Assembly (NCBI RefSeq): GCF_041435115.1
Contig: NZ_CP108046.1
Coordinates: forward strand, 4,774,001 to 4,838,000
Origin: Streptomyces sp. NBC_00289
Lineage (GTDB): Bacteria > Actinomycetota > Actinomycetes > Streptomycetales > Streptomycetaceae
Reading direction: 5' to 3'
DNA: 64,000 bases
Positions 39,422-47,712 of the stretch are shown here, one piece after another (positions within the stretch are counted from its first letter, which is position 1; each line of letters begins with the position of its first letter). The translations under genes and the position numbers were made by a program. A model generated the notes under the pieces. That model saw only the letters and a program-made list of their open reading frames with translations, made no database searches and was not told the origin of the DNA.

Positions 39422-40060
39422 ATGGCAACGGTACAGCCCTCGACAGCAAAGACGCCGTCGACCAGAACGACCATCAGCGGCAGCGACGAGATGGTGCACC
39501 GCATCCTCGACGCAAGCACCGACAGAGTCACCGCCGCCCTGCCCCACGCGGTCGCGCAGGCCATGCAGACCGCCGTCCCACACCTCTACACCGCAGAGCG
39601 GGCCGCAGAGTTCGCCGAGGCCATGATCACCGAGCTGCGGAAGCCGCAGACCCTTACGCCCGAACAGTCCACTCTCGTCATGGACGAGGGGCTCGGCGGG
39701 TGGAGGACCACTCGGGTCGAGACGGACCTGCGGGACATCGACGATCAGCGCACCCCCGCTGAGAACGGCGAGACGCCGTTCCTCGCCGCCGAGGTAGTCG
39801 TATCCGACTACCGGTCGCGGGCCTACGGCCGGAAGACCGAGGTGTGGGTCAGCTACGGGCTCACCACCGGCAGCGTCACCCCGGCCAAAGCCCGCGAGGT
39901 GCTCGCGGCGATGCGCGGCTTCGCCTCCCAGCTGGAGGCTGTAGTCGACCTGGCCGACGAGATCGCCGAGGACGACTTCGAGGGGGATCCGGAGATCGCG
40001 GCGGCCGACCGGGCGGCCGAGGACCTCCGGATCAAGCGGATCACCGAGGCTCGCGGATGA
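39422..40060 (+). CDS. Hypothetical protein of the element
   Basis: 212 residues, soluble. The N-terminus is Thr/Ser-rich, the middle contains EVVVSDYRSRAYGRKTEVWVSYG (beta-rich), and the C-terminus is acidic and helical. No family recognised. It overlaps the next gene by 4 bp (ATGA), so it belongs to the replication transcript. Confidence 0.8.
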   Translation: MATVQPSTAKTPSTRTTISGSDEMVHRILDASTDRVTAALPHAVAQAMQTAVPHLYTAERAAEFAEAMITELRKPQTLTPEQSTLVMDEGLGGWRTTRVETDLRDIDDQRTPAENGETPFLAAEVVVSDYRSRAYGRKTEVWVSYGLTTGSVTPAKAREVLAAMRGFASQLEAVVDLADEIAEDDFEGDPEIAAADRAAEDLRIKRITEARG

Positions 40061-40287
40061 CGGCCGCGACCTCGACCGAGTCGGCCGGGGGTGTGCAGCT
40101 CGTGGGCACCCCCGGCCGCCCGGCCCGCGCCGACCGCCCCGTCCGTGACCCAGACCCCGCCCGCAACGCCGCTTACTGGGCGCGCATCGACGCGATCGTT
40201 GATGCGGCCCCGCCCCTCACGGACGAACAGCGGGCGATCATCCGCACCGCGTTCCACCAGCCCGAGGCGCGGAGGACGGCGGCATGA
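40057..40287 (+). CDS. Small hypothetical protein
   Basis: 76 residues, coupled to both neighbours by 4-bp overlaps. The C-terminal half (AAYWARIDAIVDAAPPLTDEQRAIIRTAF) is a helical segment of a kind often seen in actinophage and AICE small proteins. No function assigned. Confidence 0.75.
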   Translation: MTAATSTESAGGVQLVGTPGRPARADRPVRDPDPARNAAYWARIDAIVDAAPPLTDEQRAIIRTAFHQPEARRTAA

Positions 40288-40595
40288 ACACACCGCTCGA
40301 CACGTTCCTGTCCGACCAGGCCTTGGCCACCGGTCGGGACCTCGCGGCCGGCGGGACCCCGACGGTCGTCATCCTGCCCGCCGCCGGTGCGTGCACGTGG
40401 TGCGACTGCGACGTCCTCGCCAAGGCCCACGACCCGCGGTTCTGCGCGGGCTGCCCCAACGGTGCAGCCCTCGTCCTGGTCGTCTACAGCGCCGACCCGA
40501 CCGAGCAGCCCCAGCGGATCGTCCTGTGCGAAGGCCACAAGCACGAGGCCATGCAGTTCCTCACCGCGATCATCGCCGCCGGGGGGTTCCAGTGA
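40284..40595 (+). CDS. Small cysteine-rich protein, putative zinc binder
   Basis: 103 residues. Two cysteine clusters (ACTWCDCD and FCAGC) followed by CEGHKHE suggest one zinc site. Coupled on both sides (ATGA before, GTGA after). Function unknown; a DNA-binding or adaptor role near the primase is possible. Confidence 0.78.
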   Translation: MNTPLDTFLSDQALATGRDLAAGGTPTVVILPAAGACTWCDCDVLAKAHDPRFCAGCPNGAALVLVVYSADPTEQPQRIVLCEGHKHEAMQFLTAIIAAGGFQ

Positions 40596-40768
40596 TCACG
40601 GCGAACCTCATCGTCGACCTCGACAACGTCCGCGCCCGGTACGAGTGCCACCGGCCAGGCTGCACGGAGCCGCGAGAGGGACCCGTCTTCGGCACCGAAG
40701 ACGTGCGCGCCTTCGTCGCCGTCATCCGTAACGACCACCGCGCCCGCTGCACCGGAGAGTCACGTTGA
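40592..40768 (+). CDS. Short putative zinc-finger protein
   Basis: 58 residues from a GTG. YECHRPGC at residues 18-25, then HRARC near the end, form a possible single zinc finger. It overlaps the preceding stop and the primase start (TTGA), so expression is coupled. Confidence 0.7.
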   Translation: MITANLIVDLDNVRARYECHRPGCTEPREGPVFGTEDVRAFVAVIRNDHRARCTGESR

Positions 40769-43431
40769 ACGACGCACAGACCCCTGACCTCCGGGCTTCC
40801 GCTCGCGAGCTGTACGACGCCGGCCTGTGCCCCCTTCCCGTCAAGGCCGACGGCAGCAAGTCTCCCGACGTGCGCAGCTGGACCCCGTACAAGGTCACCC
40901 GCTCCACGCCGGAAGAGCACGACCAGTGGTTCAACAACGGCCGCCACACCGGCATCGGCGTCGTAACCGGCGCCGTGTCCGGGAACATCGAGCTCATCGA
41001 GTTCGAGGGCCTGGCCGTGAAGGAAGGCGTCCTCGACGAGGTCGCCGAGCTCGCGCAGAACAGCGGGCTCGGCGACCTGTGGGAGGCAGTCACCACCGGG
41101 TGGGCCGATCAGTCACCTTCTGGCGGCGTGCACTACAAGGTCATCGTCAAGGGCAGGCCCGCCGCGGGGAACACCAAACTCGCGCGGCGCCTCGCCCGTG
41201 AGGATGAGTACACGCCGGAGGAACGGCAGCGTCTCGCGGAGAAGCCCACCTCGAAGATCGTCCGGGTGCTGATCGAGACGCGCGGCGAGGGCGGCTTCGT
41301 CGTCATCGCCCCGTCGCACGGGCCCACGCACCCGAGCGGGAAGCCCTACGTCCGGCTCGCCGGCGGGCCGACCACGATGACCGTCGTCGAACCGGAGGAG
41401 CTCGACGCCCTGTACGCCCTGTGCCGGGCGCACGACGCGATGCCCGCAGACGAGAAGGCGAAGACCGCTCCCCGCCCTAAGCGGGAGCTGCCCGCGGGAC
41501 ACGTCCGGCCCGGCGACGACTTCGAGAACCGGACCGACTGGCCCGAGATCATCGGCGACGAGTTCGATCCGATCTTCACCCGCGGCAACACCACGTACTG
41601 GCGGCGCAAGGGGAAGAACCAGGGGATCTCGGCAACGACCGGCCACGCCGCGGACCGCGACCGGCTGTACGTCTTCACCACCTCGACCACGTTCGAGTCC
41701 GAGACGCCCTACGACAAGTTCGCCGCGTACACCCACCTGACGCAGGGCGGCACCACCACCGAGCACTTCAAGCGCGCCGCCGCCGAGCTGCGCAACCGGA
41801 ACTTCGGATCCGAACCGCCGCGTCAGCGGCTCCGGTCGGTGCCTCCCCGGACCAGCGGGCACTTCACGGACGGGTCCTCGGCCATCGACCCGGACTCGGC
41901 GCCCGACGAGCAGGAGACGACGGCCAGCGGACCGGATCTCCGGATCGTCGTGACCAAGCCCGAGCTGGACATCACCAACGAGGCCGACGCCATCGACGGG
42001 CTGCTCGACCTGATGGCCGGCGAACGGCTTCCCGATCTGTACAAGCGGTCCTCCGGCCCGTGCTGGGTCCACGAGGACGACGAGAACAACCCGGTCGTCA
42101 AGCAGCTGGGCGCGGACAACCTGCGCGCCTACCTCGCGGACCAGGTCACCACTTACCAGGTCGTCAAGGACCCGTTCACCGAGGGCACCAAGGAAGTCCG
42201 GGAACTGGTCATGCCCAAGACCTGCAGCACCATCCTGGGACGGAGGGACTGGCCGCTCCTCCCTCTGCGGGGAATCGTCACCTCACCCGTCGTCCGGCCC
42301 GACGGCACCCTGATCCAGGCCCCGGGGTACGACCGGGCCACTGGCCTCTACCTGCACCCCCGGATCCCGCTGCGCAGGCTGGCACCGCAGGTCACGGCTG
42401 AGTCCGTCGAGCGGGCCAAGGACATCATCCTGAACCAGATGCTCGCCGACTTCCCTTTCGTCGACGACTCCGACCGCGCCCACTTTCTGGGGGCGCTCCT
42501 CACACCGATCCTGCGGCCGTACTTCTACGGCCCGACGCCTGCGTTCATCATCACCGCGACCGCTCCCGGCAGCGGCAAGAGCCTGCTGAAGGACATCCTC
42601 AAGTACTGCTACGGCATCGCGGAAACCGCGTGGCCGGAGAACGACACCGAGCTGCGGAAGTCCATCACGACGCAGCTCTACACCACGGGTCAGCCGGTCG
42701 TGGTCCTCGACAACCTGCCCAACGGGTTCATCATCAAGAGCCCAGTGCTGTCGAGCCTGTTGACCGCGGAGCACTGGGGCGACCGTGTCCTCGGCTCCAC
42801 CGCGTCCGTGACCATGCGCAACGACCGCGTGTGGATCATCACGGGCAACGGCCTCCGTACCGGCGGAGACAACGGGCGTCGCGCCATGTGGGTGCGCCTC
42901 GACCCGAACTGCCCCGACCCCGACCAAAGGGATGGGTACAAGGTCGGCGACCTCCGCCCGTGGCTCCGCACGAACGCGTCCACTGTCGTCGCGGCCCTCG
43001 TCACGATGGTCCGCGCGTGGCTAGCCGACGGGGCGAAGACCGTCCGCAAGCGCAAGGGCGACTACTCGGAGTGGGCCAGCATGCTCGCCGGCCTGCTCGC
43101 GTACCTCGGCGTCCCCGACTGGCTCGCCGACTCCGAGGCCGGCCAGGACGAGGAGGAGCTCCTGTGGGCTGCCTTCCTCGCGGCGTGGCACCGGGAGCTG
43201 GGGAACGAGCCTGTTCCCACCGGGCTGATCATCGCGCGGATGGCTGAGCACATGCCTCGGGGACGAAACGGAGAAATGCCCACGCCTCAGGGGCTGGGCG
43301 GATGGCTAAGAAGCCGGGACGGCCGCTACTTCAAGGCCCCCGAGGTCGGCTCCTTCAAGCCGGTCAAGGTCTGGGACGCACACAAGTGCCAGAACCTGTG
43401 GCGCGTCGAGTCCCACGGGGGTGCGGCATGA
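40765..43431 (+). CDS. Bifunctional primase-polymerase with AAA+ helicase domain
   Basis: 888 residues from a TTG start overlapping the upstream stop. The N-terminal prim-pol domain (about 1-230) opens with ARELYDAGLCPLPVK and GIGVVTGAVSGNIELIEFEG; the usual acidic metal pair is Glu rather than Asp here. The second half has a helicase/ATPase core with Walker A TAPGSGKS (about residue 600), Walker B-like VVVLDNL and a sensor-like IITGNGL. Enzymes of this design initiate replication of AICEs and of some phages. It is followed at once by an iteron array, supporting a role as the element's replication initiator. Confidence 0.88.
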   Translation: MNDAQTPDLRASARELYDAGLCPLPVKADGSKSPDVRSWTPYKVTRSTPEEHDQWFNNGRHTGIGVVTGAVSGNIELIEFEGLAVKEGVLDEVAELAQNSGLGDLWEAVTTGWADQSPSGGVHYKVIVKGRPAAGNTKLARRLAREDEYTPEERQRLAEKPTSKIVRVLIETRGEGGFVVIAPSHGPTHPSGKPYVRLAGGPTTMTVVEPEELDALYALCRAHDAMPADEKAKTAPRPKRELPAGHVRPGDDFENRTDWPEIIGDEFDPIFTRGNTTYWRRKGKNQGISATTGHAADRDRLYVFTTSTTFESETPYDKFAAYTHLTQGGTTTEHFKRAAAELRNRNFGSEPPRQRLRSVPPRTSGHFTDGSSAIDPDSAPDEQETTASGPDLRIVVTKPELDITNEADAIDGLLDLMAGERLPDLYKRSSGPCWVHEDDENNPVVKQLGADNLRAYLADQVTTYQVVKDPFTEGTKEVRELVMPKTCSTILGRRDWPLLPLRGIVTSPVVRPDGTLIQAPGYDRATGLYLHPRIPLRRLAPQVTAESVERAKDIILNQMLADFPFVDDSDRAHFLGALLTPILRPYFYGPTPAFIITATAPGSGKSLLKDILKYCYGIAETAWPENDTELRKSITTQLYTTGQPVVVLDNLPNGFIIKSPVLSSLLTAEHWGDRVLGSTASVTMRNDRVWIITGNGLRTGGDNGRRAMWVRLDPNCPDPDQRDGYKVGDLRPWLRTNASTVVAALVTMVRAWLADGAKTVRKRKGDYSEWASMLAGLLAYLGVPDWLADSEAGQDEEELLWAAFLAAWHRELGNEPVPTGLIIARMAEHMPRGRNGEMPTPQGLGGWLRSRDGRYFKAPEVGSFKPVKVWDAHKCQNLWRVESHGGAA

Positions 43432-43442
43432 CCAGCCTCTTT

Positions 43443-43765
43443 GCAGGGAGTGCAGGGACTTGGCAGGGATCCGTGCAGGGACCTGCGGGCCTCCCTGCGC
43501 CGCCTCTGATCAGCGGAAAGGCAGGGACGCAGGGACCTGCAGGGAGGAATCCCATCCTCCCTACTGCACACGCGCATCACATGCACATCGCACATCACAC
43601 ATGTATCGCACTGCGTGATGAACACGTTGGGATCTCTCCCTGTCGCAAAGGACTTGAGGAAAGTCCCTGCAACTCCCTGCCTCCCTGCAAAACACCCGGC
43701 CAACGCGTTTTCGCCCGCCACTCCAACTCCCTGCACGGGTCCCTGCGACTCCCTGCACTCCCTGC
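43443..43765. repeat. Opposed GCAGGGA iteron arrays, candidate replication origin
   Basis: Seven GCAGGGA copies on the plus strand (first bases 43443, 43452, 43463, 43475, 43521, 43529, 43539). Eight exact TCCCTGC copies point the other way (43492, 43664, 43674, 43682, 43728, 43740, 43750, 43759), plus a one-mismatch copy at 43637. Spacing within runs is 8-12 bases. Between the arrays lies an AT-richer spacer (about 43565-43620) with repeated CACATCRCA-like words. The layout resembles plasmid origins with initiator-binding iterons. Alternatives are an operator array or a centromere-like site. The small open frames here (e.g. from 43428) are probably not genes. Confidence 0.8.
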
Positions 43766-43800
43766 AAACCCGCAGGACAACGCGAGCCGAGGTGACTGCC

Positions 43801-45438
43801 ATGTCCGCACTGCCTGAGACCTTCACCCCGAGGCCGTACCAGGTCGACGCAATCAAGGCGCTCACCACCGGCTGGCAGGGTGCTCACGACCGGCTCGCGG
43901 TCGTCCTTCCCACCGGCGCCGGGAAGACCGTGGTGTTCGCGAACCTCATCCTCGACCGCCTCACCGCCCTCGCGGACGCCGGACAGCGCGCCCTGGTCAT
44001 CGCCCACCGCGAGGAACTCATCCAGCAGGCCGTCGGCAAGATCAGGGCCGTGTGCCCGCAGCTCCGCGTCGGCATCGTCAAAGCCGAGCGCGACGAGCAC
44101 GACGGCGTGGACGTCATCGTGGCCAGCGTGCAGACCCTCGCGGTCGAGCGTCGCCGCCAGGCGATCCAGGACGTCGGCCTGATCATCGTCGACGAATGCC
44201 ACCACGCCGCAGCCTCGACCTACCTCGACGTTCTCGAACACTTCGGGGCCTGGCGCGGTATCCCCGTCGCCGGCTTCACCGCCACGATGACCCGCCAGGA
44301 CGGCGGCCTGGGCGAAGTCTGGGAAGACGTCGTCTTCACCCTCGACATCCTGGAGATGATCGAGGACGGCTACCTCTGCGACGTCCGCGGCAAGCGCGTC
44401 ATCGTCGAAGGCCTCGACCTCGACAAGGTCAAGACCCGTAACGGCGACCTCGCCGACGGACAGTTGGGCCAGGCGCTCGACGACTCCGGCGCGGCGAAGG
44501 TCGTGGCTGAGGCGTACCGGCAGCACGCGGGCGACCGGCCCGGCGTGGTCTTCACCCCGACCGTCGACACCGCCCAGTCCATGGCGGAGGCCTTCACCGC
44601 CGCGGGGATCCCGGCGGCGGCCGTCTGGGGCGACATGCCCAAGGACGACCGCGCCGCCGTCCTCGACCGGTACAAGGCCGGGACCGTCCAAGTCCTCACG
44701 AACTGCATGGTCTTGACTGAGGGCTTCGACGCCCCATGGACATCCTGTGTCGTCATCGCCCGCCCGACGAAGTCCGCCGGCCTGTACTGCCAGATGGCCG
44801 GGCGGGGGCTGCGCCTGTGGGAGGGCAAGAAGGACGCCCTGATCCTCGACGTGATGGGCGCGTCCACCCGACACAAGCTTGCCTCCATCGTCGACCTCAC
44901 CAGCCGTGAGGTCGTCATGACCGACGAAGATCAGACGTTGCGCGAGACCGTTCGCGCAGCCGAGGAGAAGGCGAAGCAGGTCCTCGACCTGTCACGCGTC
45001 CAGGTCGAGGAGGTCGACCTGTTCCACGGGTCCGCCCTGCGGTGGCTGAAGACGGACTCGGGGGTGTGGTTCATCCCGGTAGGGGACGCGGCCTTCGTCT
45101 TCCTGATCCGTAACCCGGTCGACCGGACCTACTGGCTGCGCCGCTTCGACTACGACAACGGCATGGTGGGCCCGAAGCACGACGCACCACTGCCGCTGCC
45201 GGAGGCCAAGGCGTGGCTGGAGAACCAGGCTCGGACGATGGGCAGCCGTTGGCTCGCCGCTCGTACCGCGCCGTGGCGCAACAAGCCGGCCAGCGTGAAG
45301 CAGTTGAACTTCTGCCGGGCGAAGGGGATCGCAGTACCTCACGGCAGCAGTGCCGGTGAGGTCTCCGACCTACAGGCCGTGCATCAGTTCAACGCCATCC
45401 TCGTCCAGATCACTGCTGCCGCCGCATCCGCGGCCTGA
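43801..45438 (+). CDS. SF2 DEAD/DEAH-type helicase
   Basis: 545 residues from the ATG at 43801, which has GAGGTGA just upstream; an earlier in-frame ATG would run through the iterons. Motifs: Q-like RPYQVDAI, Walker A LPTGAGKT, motif II IIVDECHH, motif III GFTATMTRQD, and C-terminal LTEGFDAPW and QMAGRGLR. It resembles the restriction-type/UvrB-like helicases that AICEs and phages carry after the primase. It probably unwinds DNA for element replication. A C-terminal segment (about 395-545) has no clear domain. Confidence 0.9.
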   Translation: MSALPETFTPRPYQVDAIKALTTGWQGAHDRLAVVLPTGAGKTVVFANLILDRLTALADAGQRALVIAHREELIQQAVGKIRAVCPQLRVGIVKAERDEHDGVDVIVASVQTLAVERRRQAIQDVGLIIVDECHHAAASTYLDVLEHFGAWRGIPVAGFTATMTRQDGGLGEVWEDVVFTLDILEMIEDGYLCDVRGKRVIVEGLDLDKVKTRNGDLADGQLGQALDDSGAAKVVAEAYRQHAGDRPGVVFTPTVDTAQSMAEAFTAAGIPAAAVWGDMPKDDRAAVLDRYKAGTVQVLTNCMVLTEGFDAPWTSCVVIARPTKSAGLYCQMAGRGLRLWEGKKDALILDVMGASTRHKLASIVDLTSREVVMTDEDQTLRETVRAAEEKAKQVLDLSRVQVEEVDLFHGSALRWLKTDSGVWFIPVGDAAFVFLIRNPVDRTYWLRRFDYDNGMVGPKHDAPLPLPEAKAWLENQARTMGSRWLAARTAPWRNKPASVKQLNFCRAKGIAVPHGSSAGEVSDLQAVHQFNAILVQITAAAASAA

Positions 45439-45511
45439 CCCGCACCCAGTCGGCCGGGCCCGCGGCAATCGGGGCCCGGCCTCCCAGCAGGAGACCACAG
45501 GGAGGGAATCC

Positions 45512-45712
45512 ATGTCCCCGAACGAGATCCAGATGCTCATCGTCGGCATCGCCTTCGGCGCCCACTGCATGAACATCACGCACATCGTGCTCGACGCCCG
45601 GGCCGCACGCCGCAGCGCGGCAGCCTCGCGCGGCGTGCGACGCCTCGCGGCGGGCGAGCAGTTCCTCAGCAGCTTCCGCCTGTACCGGATGCAGCACCGG
45701 AGCCGGGCGTGA
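45512..45712 (+). CDS. Small membrane-anchored protein
   Basis: 66 residues with GGAGGG before the ATG. One hydrophobic N-terminal helix (MLIVGIAFGAHCMNITHIVL) is followed by a basic tail. Coupled to the next gene (GTGA). Unknown function; AICE transfer regions often hold such short Spd-like proteins. Confidence 0.75.
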   Translation: MSPNEIQMLIVGIAFGAHCMNITHIVLDARAARRSAAASRGVRRLAAGEQFLSSFRLYRMQHRSRA

Positions 45713-46338
45713 CCGCGGCCTGCGGCCTGTGCGAGCGCGCCCTCGAGCACGGCTACCTGTGCCCCGGGGACACGCTCGCCCTGGCGGAACGCCTCCACCG
45801 GATGCCCCGCCTGTACGAGGCGCTCGGCGCGTTCCTCGCCCCGGCCGTCCGCGGCGCCGGCGAGCGCGTGGCCAGCGGCCACCCCGGCTCGCGGCTGCCC
45901 GTCGACGAGGCCGTCCTCGATCTCCGGTACGGGGGCATCGCCCTGGTGCTGGAGTCGTGGCGGTCCGACGTGCAGGCCGCGCGCGGCTGGGGGCAGCCCG
46001 CCGTCGAGGGCAGCGTGGAACGCCGGGTGTTGGCTGCCTCTCGCTGGCTCGGCATGAGCCTGGAGTGGATCGCCTCGTCGTACCCGGCGGCCGGCGATCT
46101 GGCCCGGGAGGTACGGGAGGTGGAGGGTGCGGCCCTGTCCATCGTCGGGGCGAAGCCGGACCGTGGCCGCCCGGTCGGGCAGTGCGTGGCGGTCGACGTG
46201 TCCGGGGTGGTGTGCGGGTCGACGATCCGTCACCGCGCCGGCGAGACGAAGCTCGTGTGCGACTGGTGCCACTGCGTGTACGGCACCGAGCAGGATCTGC
46301 TGCTGCTCCTGCACTACCAGCCGAAGGAGTTGGCGTGA
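45709..46338 (+). CDS. Hypothetical protein with two zinc-binding cysteine sets
   Basis: 209 residues from GTG. It begins CGLCERALEHGYLCPGD (a possible zinc knuckle) and has a second cysteine set near residues 163-190 (CVAVDVSGVVCG, then CDWCHC). The middle is helical. Coupled by 4-bp overlaps on both sides. I have the impression that this type is common in Streptomyces phages and AICEs, but I cannot name the role. Confidence 0.8.
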   Translation: MTAACGLCERALEHGYLCPGDTLALAERLHRMPRLYEALGAFLAPAVRGAGERVASGHPGSRLPVDEAVLDLRYGGIALVLESWRSDVQAARGWGQPAVEGSVERRVLAASRWLGMSLEWIASSYPAAGDLAREVREVEGAALSIVGAKPDRGRPVGQCVAVDVSGVVCGSTIRHRAGETKLVCDWCHCVYGTEQDLLLLLHYQPKELA

Positions 46339-46619
46339 CCTCCTTGCACCCAACCCCAGTGTTGGATACGCTTGCACCGATGGATCCGAAGCCCTGGCGG
46401 GAGCGGATCGTCGAGGAAGAACGGCTGTTGGAGCAGCTGCGCGTCCTCGCCTCCGAGTCCGCCTCACGACGAGCCCAAGCCCTGCGCGATGGCGTAGCCG
46501 ACCTGGGCACCGTCGCCGCGGTAGCCCGGGACCTCGGCCGCAGCTGGCAGGCGGTCGACCAGGCGCTCAAGCGCGACGAGAAGAAGGCGACCACGCAGGA
46601 CGCCACCACAACCGAATAG
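46335..46619 (+). CDS. Small helix-turn-helix protein
   Basis: 94 residues from GTG; an internal ATG 45 bases on is an alternative start. A charged helix (about 20-45) is followed by AAVARDLGRSWQAVDQALK, a plausible helix-turn-helix. DNA binding is inferred; the target is unknown. Confidence 0.72.
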   Translation: MTSLHPTPVLDTLAPMDPKPWRERIVEEERLLEQLRVLASESASRRAQALRDGVADLGTVAAVARDLGRSWQAVDQALKRDEKKATTQDATTTE

Positions 46620-46722
46620 ACAGCGAGGGCCGGACAGCAGCTCTCCACGGTGTTGGAGCACCGAGGAGGCGCGCGCGCCGCCCGACCCTCTACCGAGCAT
46701 CCTGATGAACCCAGGAGTCGGC

Positions 46723-46875
46723 ATGACCGATCATTCCACGGGCACCCCTGTGCCTGTACCCGCCCGGCGTCTGATCGCCGCGGGCACCATCCGCCGCCTG
46801 CCCGGCCGCACCATCACCGTGCGCGTCACCCAGGCCGGCGTCACCGGAGTCATCCGCAAGGCGGTGACCCAGTGA
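46723..46875 (+). CDS. Very short hypothetical protein
   Basis: 50 residues, basic, from an ATG with AGGAG seven bases upstream. Its stop overlaps the next start (GTGA). No motif. Called because of the ribosome site and coupling. Confidence 0.6.
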   Translation: MTDHSTGTPVPVPARRLIAAGTIRRLPGRTITVRVTQAGVTGVIRKAVTQ

Positions 46876-47138
46876 CCCTCACCCCGAACCGCGACCACCT
46901 CGCCGAGCTGCACAGTGCAGCCCAGCGCGACTACTCCAGCCCGGCCGGCCGGCTGGCCCGAGCCACCTTCGCCACCCAGCACCCGGCCCGGCCCGACTCG
47001 CAGCCCGAGCCGACCGACCTCGACGTCGCGGTCAGCGTCGCGCAGCAGCTGCTCGACAGCGACCAGGTCCTGTCCCTCCGCGAAGCCCTGCGCCTCCTGC
47101 TCCGCGCCCTTGGCGCCGAACGGGGTGAGGGCCAGTGA
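46872..47138 (+). CDS. Hypothetical protein, first of a duplicated pair
   Basis: 88 residues from GTG. The C-terminal half is helical and ends RALGAERGEGQ, matching the end of the next gene. The last 24 bases before both stops are identical except one. Coupled to the next gene. Confidence 0.7.
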   Translation: MTLTPNRDHLAELHSAAQRDYSSPAGRLARATFATQHPARPDSQPEPTDLDVAVSVAQQLLDSDQVLSLREALRLLLRALGAERGEGQ

Positions 47139-47353
47139 GCATTGCCTACGACCCGCTGCACGGGCCTCACGACACCACTCCGCCCCCGGAGTCCCTCGCC
47201 GTCGAGATCGCTGTCTCCCGCCGCATCCTCGACGAGACCGCCAGCCTCAACATCCACGACCGCAGCGACATGCTGCGGGCAGCCGTCGCCCTCGACTGCC
47301 GGGTGCGGGCCCTGCTCGCCGCGCTCGAAGCCGAACGGGGTGAAGGCCAGTGA
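47135..47353 (+). CDS. Hypothetical protein, second of a duplicated pair
   Basis: 72 residues from GTG (overlapping the previous stop). It ends LAALEAERGEGQ, nearly the same as the preceding gene, though the N-terminal halves differ. This implies old duplication or a shared functional tail. Confidence 0.7.
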   Translation: MSIAYDPLHGPHDTTPPPESLAVEIAVSRRILDETASLNIHDRSDMLRAAVALDCRVRALLAALEAERGEGQ

Positions 47354-47712
47354 ACGCGCCCCGCACCGTCACCCTGCCCACCCACGACCACGGCGACGTC
47401 ACCCTCCCCGAACCCACCTGGTGCGCCGGCCACCCCAACCCGCGGCCCCAGTACCGCACCGACCTCACCCACTACGGGCCGGAGCACCGGCTCACCTTCA
47501 ACGGCGAGCCCCTGTTCGCCCTGATGCTCGCTCAGTCCCCGCTGTCCGAGCGGGCCGGCCGCGAAGTGTCCGCCTACGTCGAGGAGTCCGGCTACACGGG
47601 CTCGCTCGACCCGACCGGCCTGTACGGCCTGGCCGCCGCCCTCGACGCGGCCGCCGACCAGATGCGTGCCTTCGCCGACCAGCTCAGCCCGCTCCTGGGC
47701 GGTGGCCGATGA
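47350..47712 (+). CDS. Hypothetical protein of AICE type
   Basis: 120 residues from GTG. A beta-rich N-terminal part with WCAGHPNPRPQY is followed by a helical C-terminus (GLYGLAAALDAAADQM). The pattern resembles small proteins of Streptomyces integrative elements (possibly the DUF6907 group), by memory only. Confidence 0.72.
   Translation: MNAPRTVTLPTHDHGDVTLPEPTWCAGHPNPRPQYRTDLTHYGPEHRLTFNGEPLFALMLAQSPLSERAGREVSAYVEESGYTGSLDPTGLYGLAAALDAAADQMRAFADQLSPLLGGGR

Noticed and set aside
43443..43765. Iteron array as a CRISPR or attachment site
   Set aside because: The units are 7 bases in both orientations with irregular spacing, unlike CRISPR repeats, and they lie far from the integrase junction.
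43428..43817. A 129-codon frame overlapping the primase stop by ATGA
   Set aside because: The coupling context is tempting, but the predicted protein is just translated iterons (repeated Gln-Gly, Ser-Leu-Pro) and the region has stops and starts in all frames. I favour an origin; ribosome profiling could reopen this.
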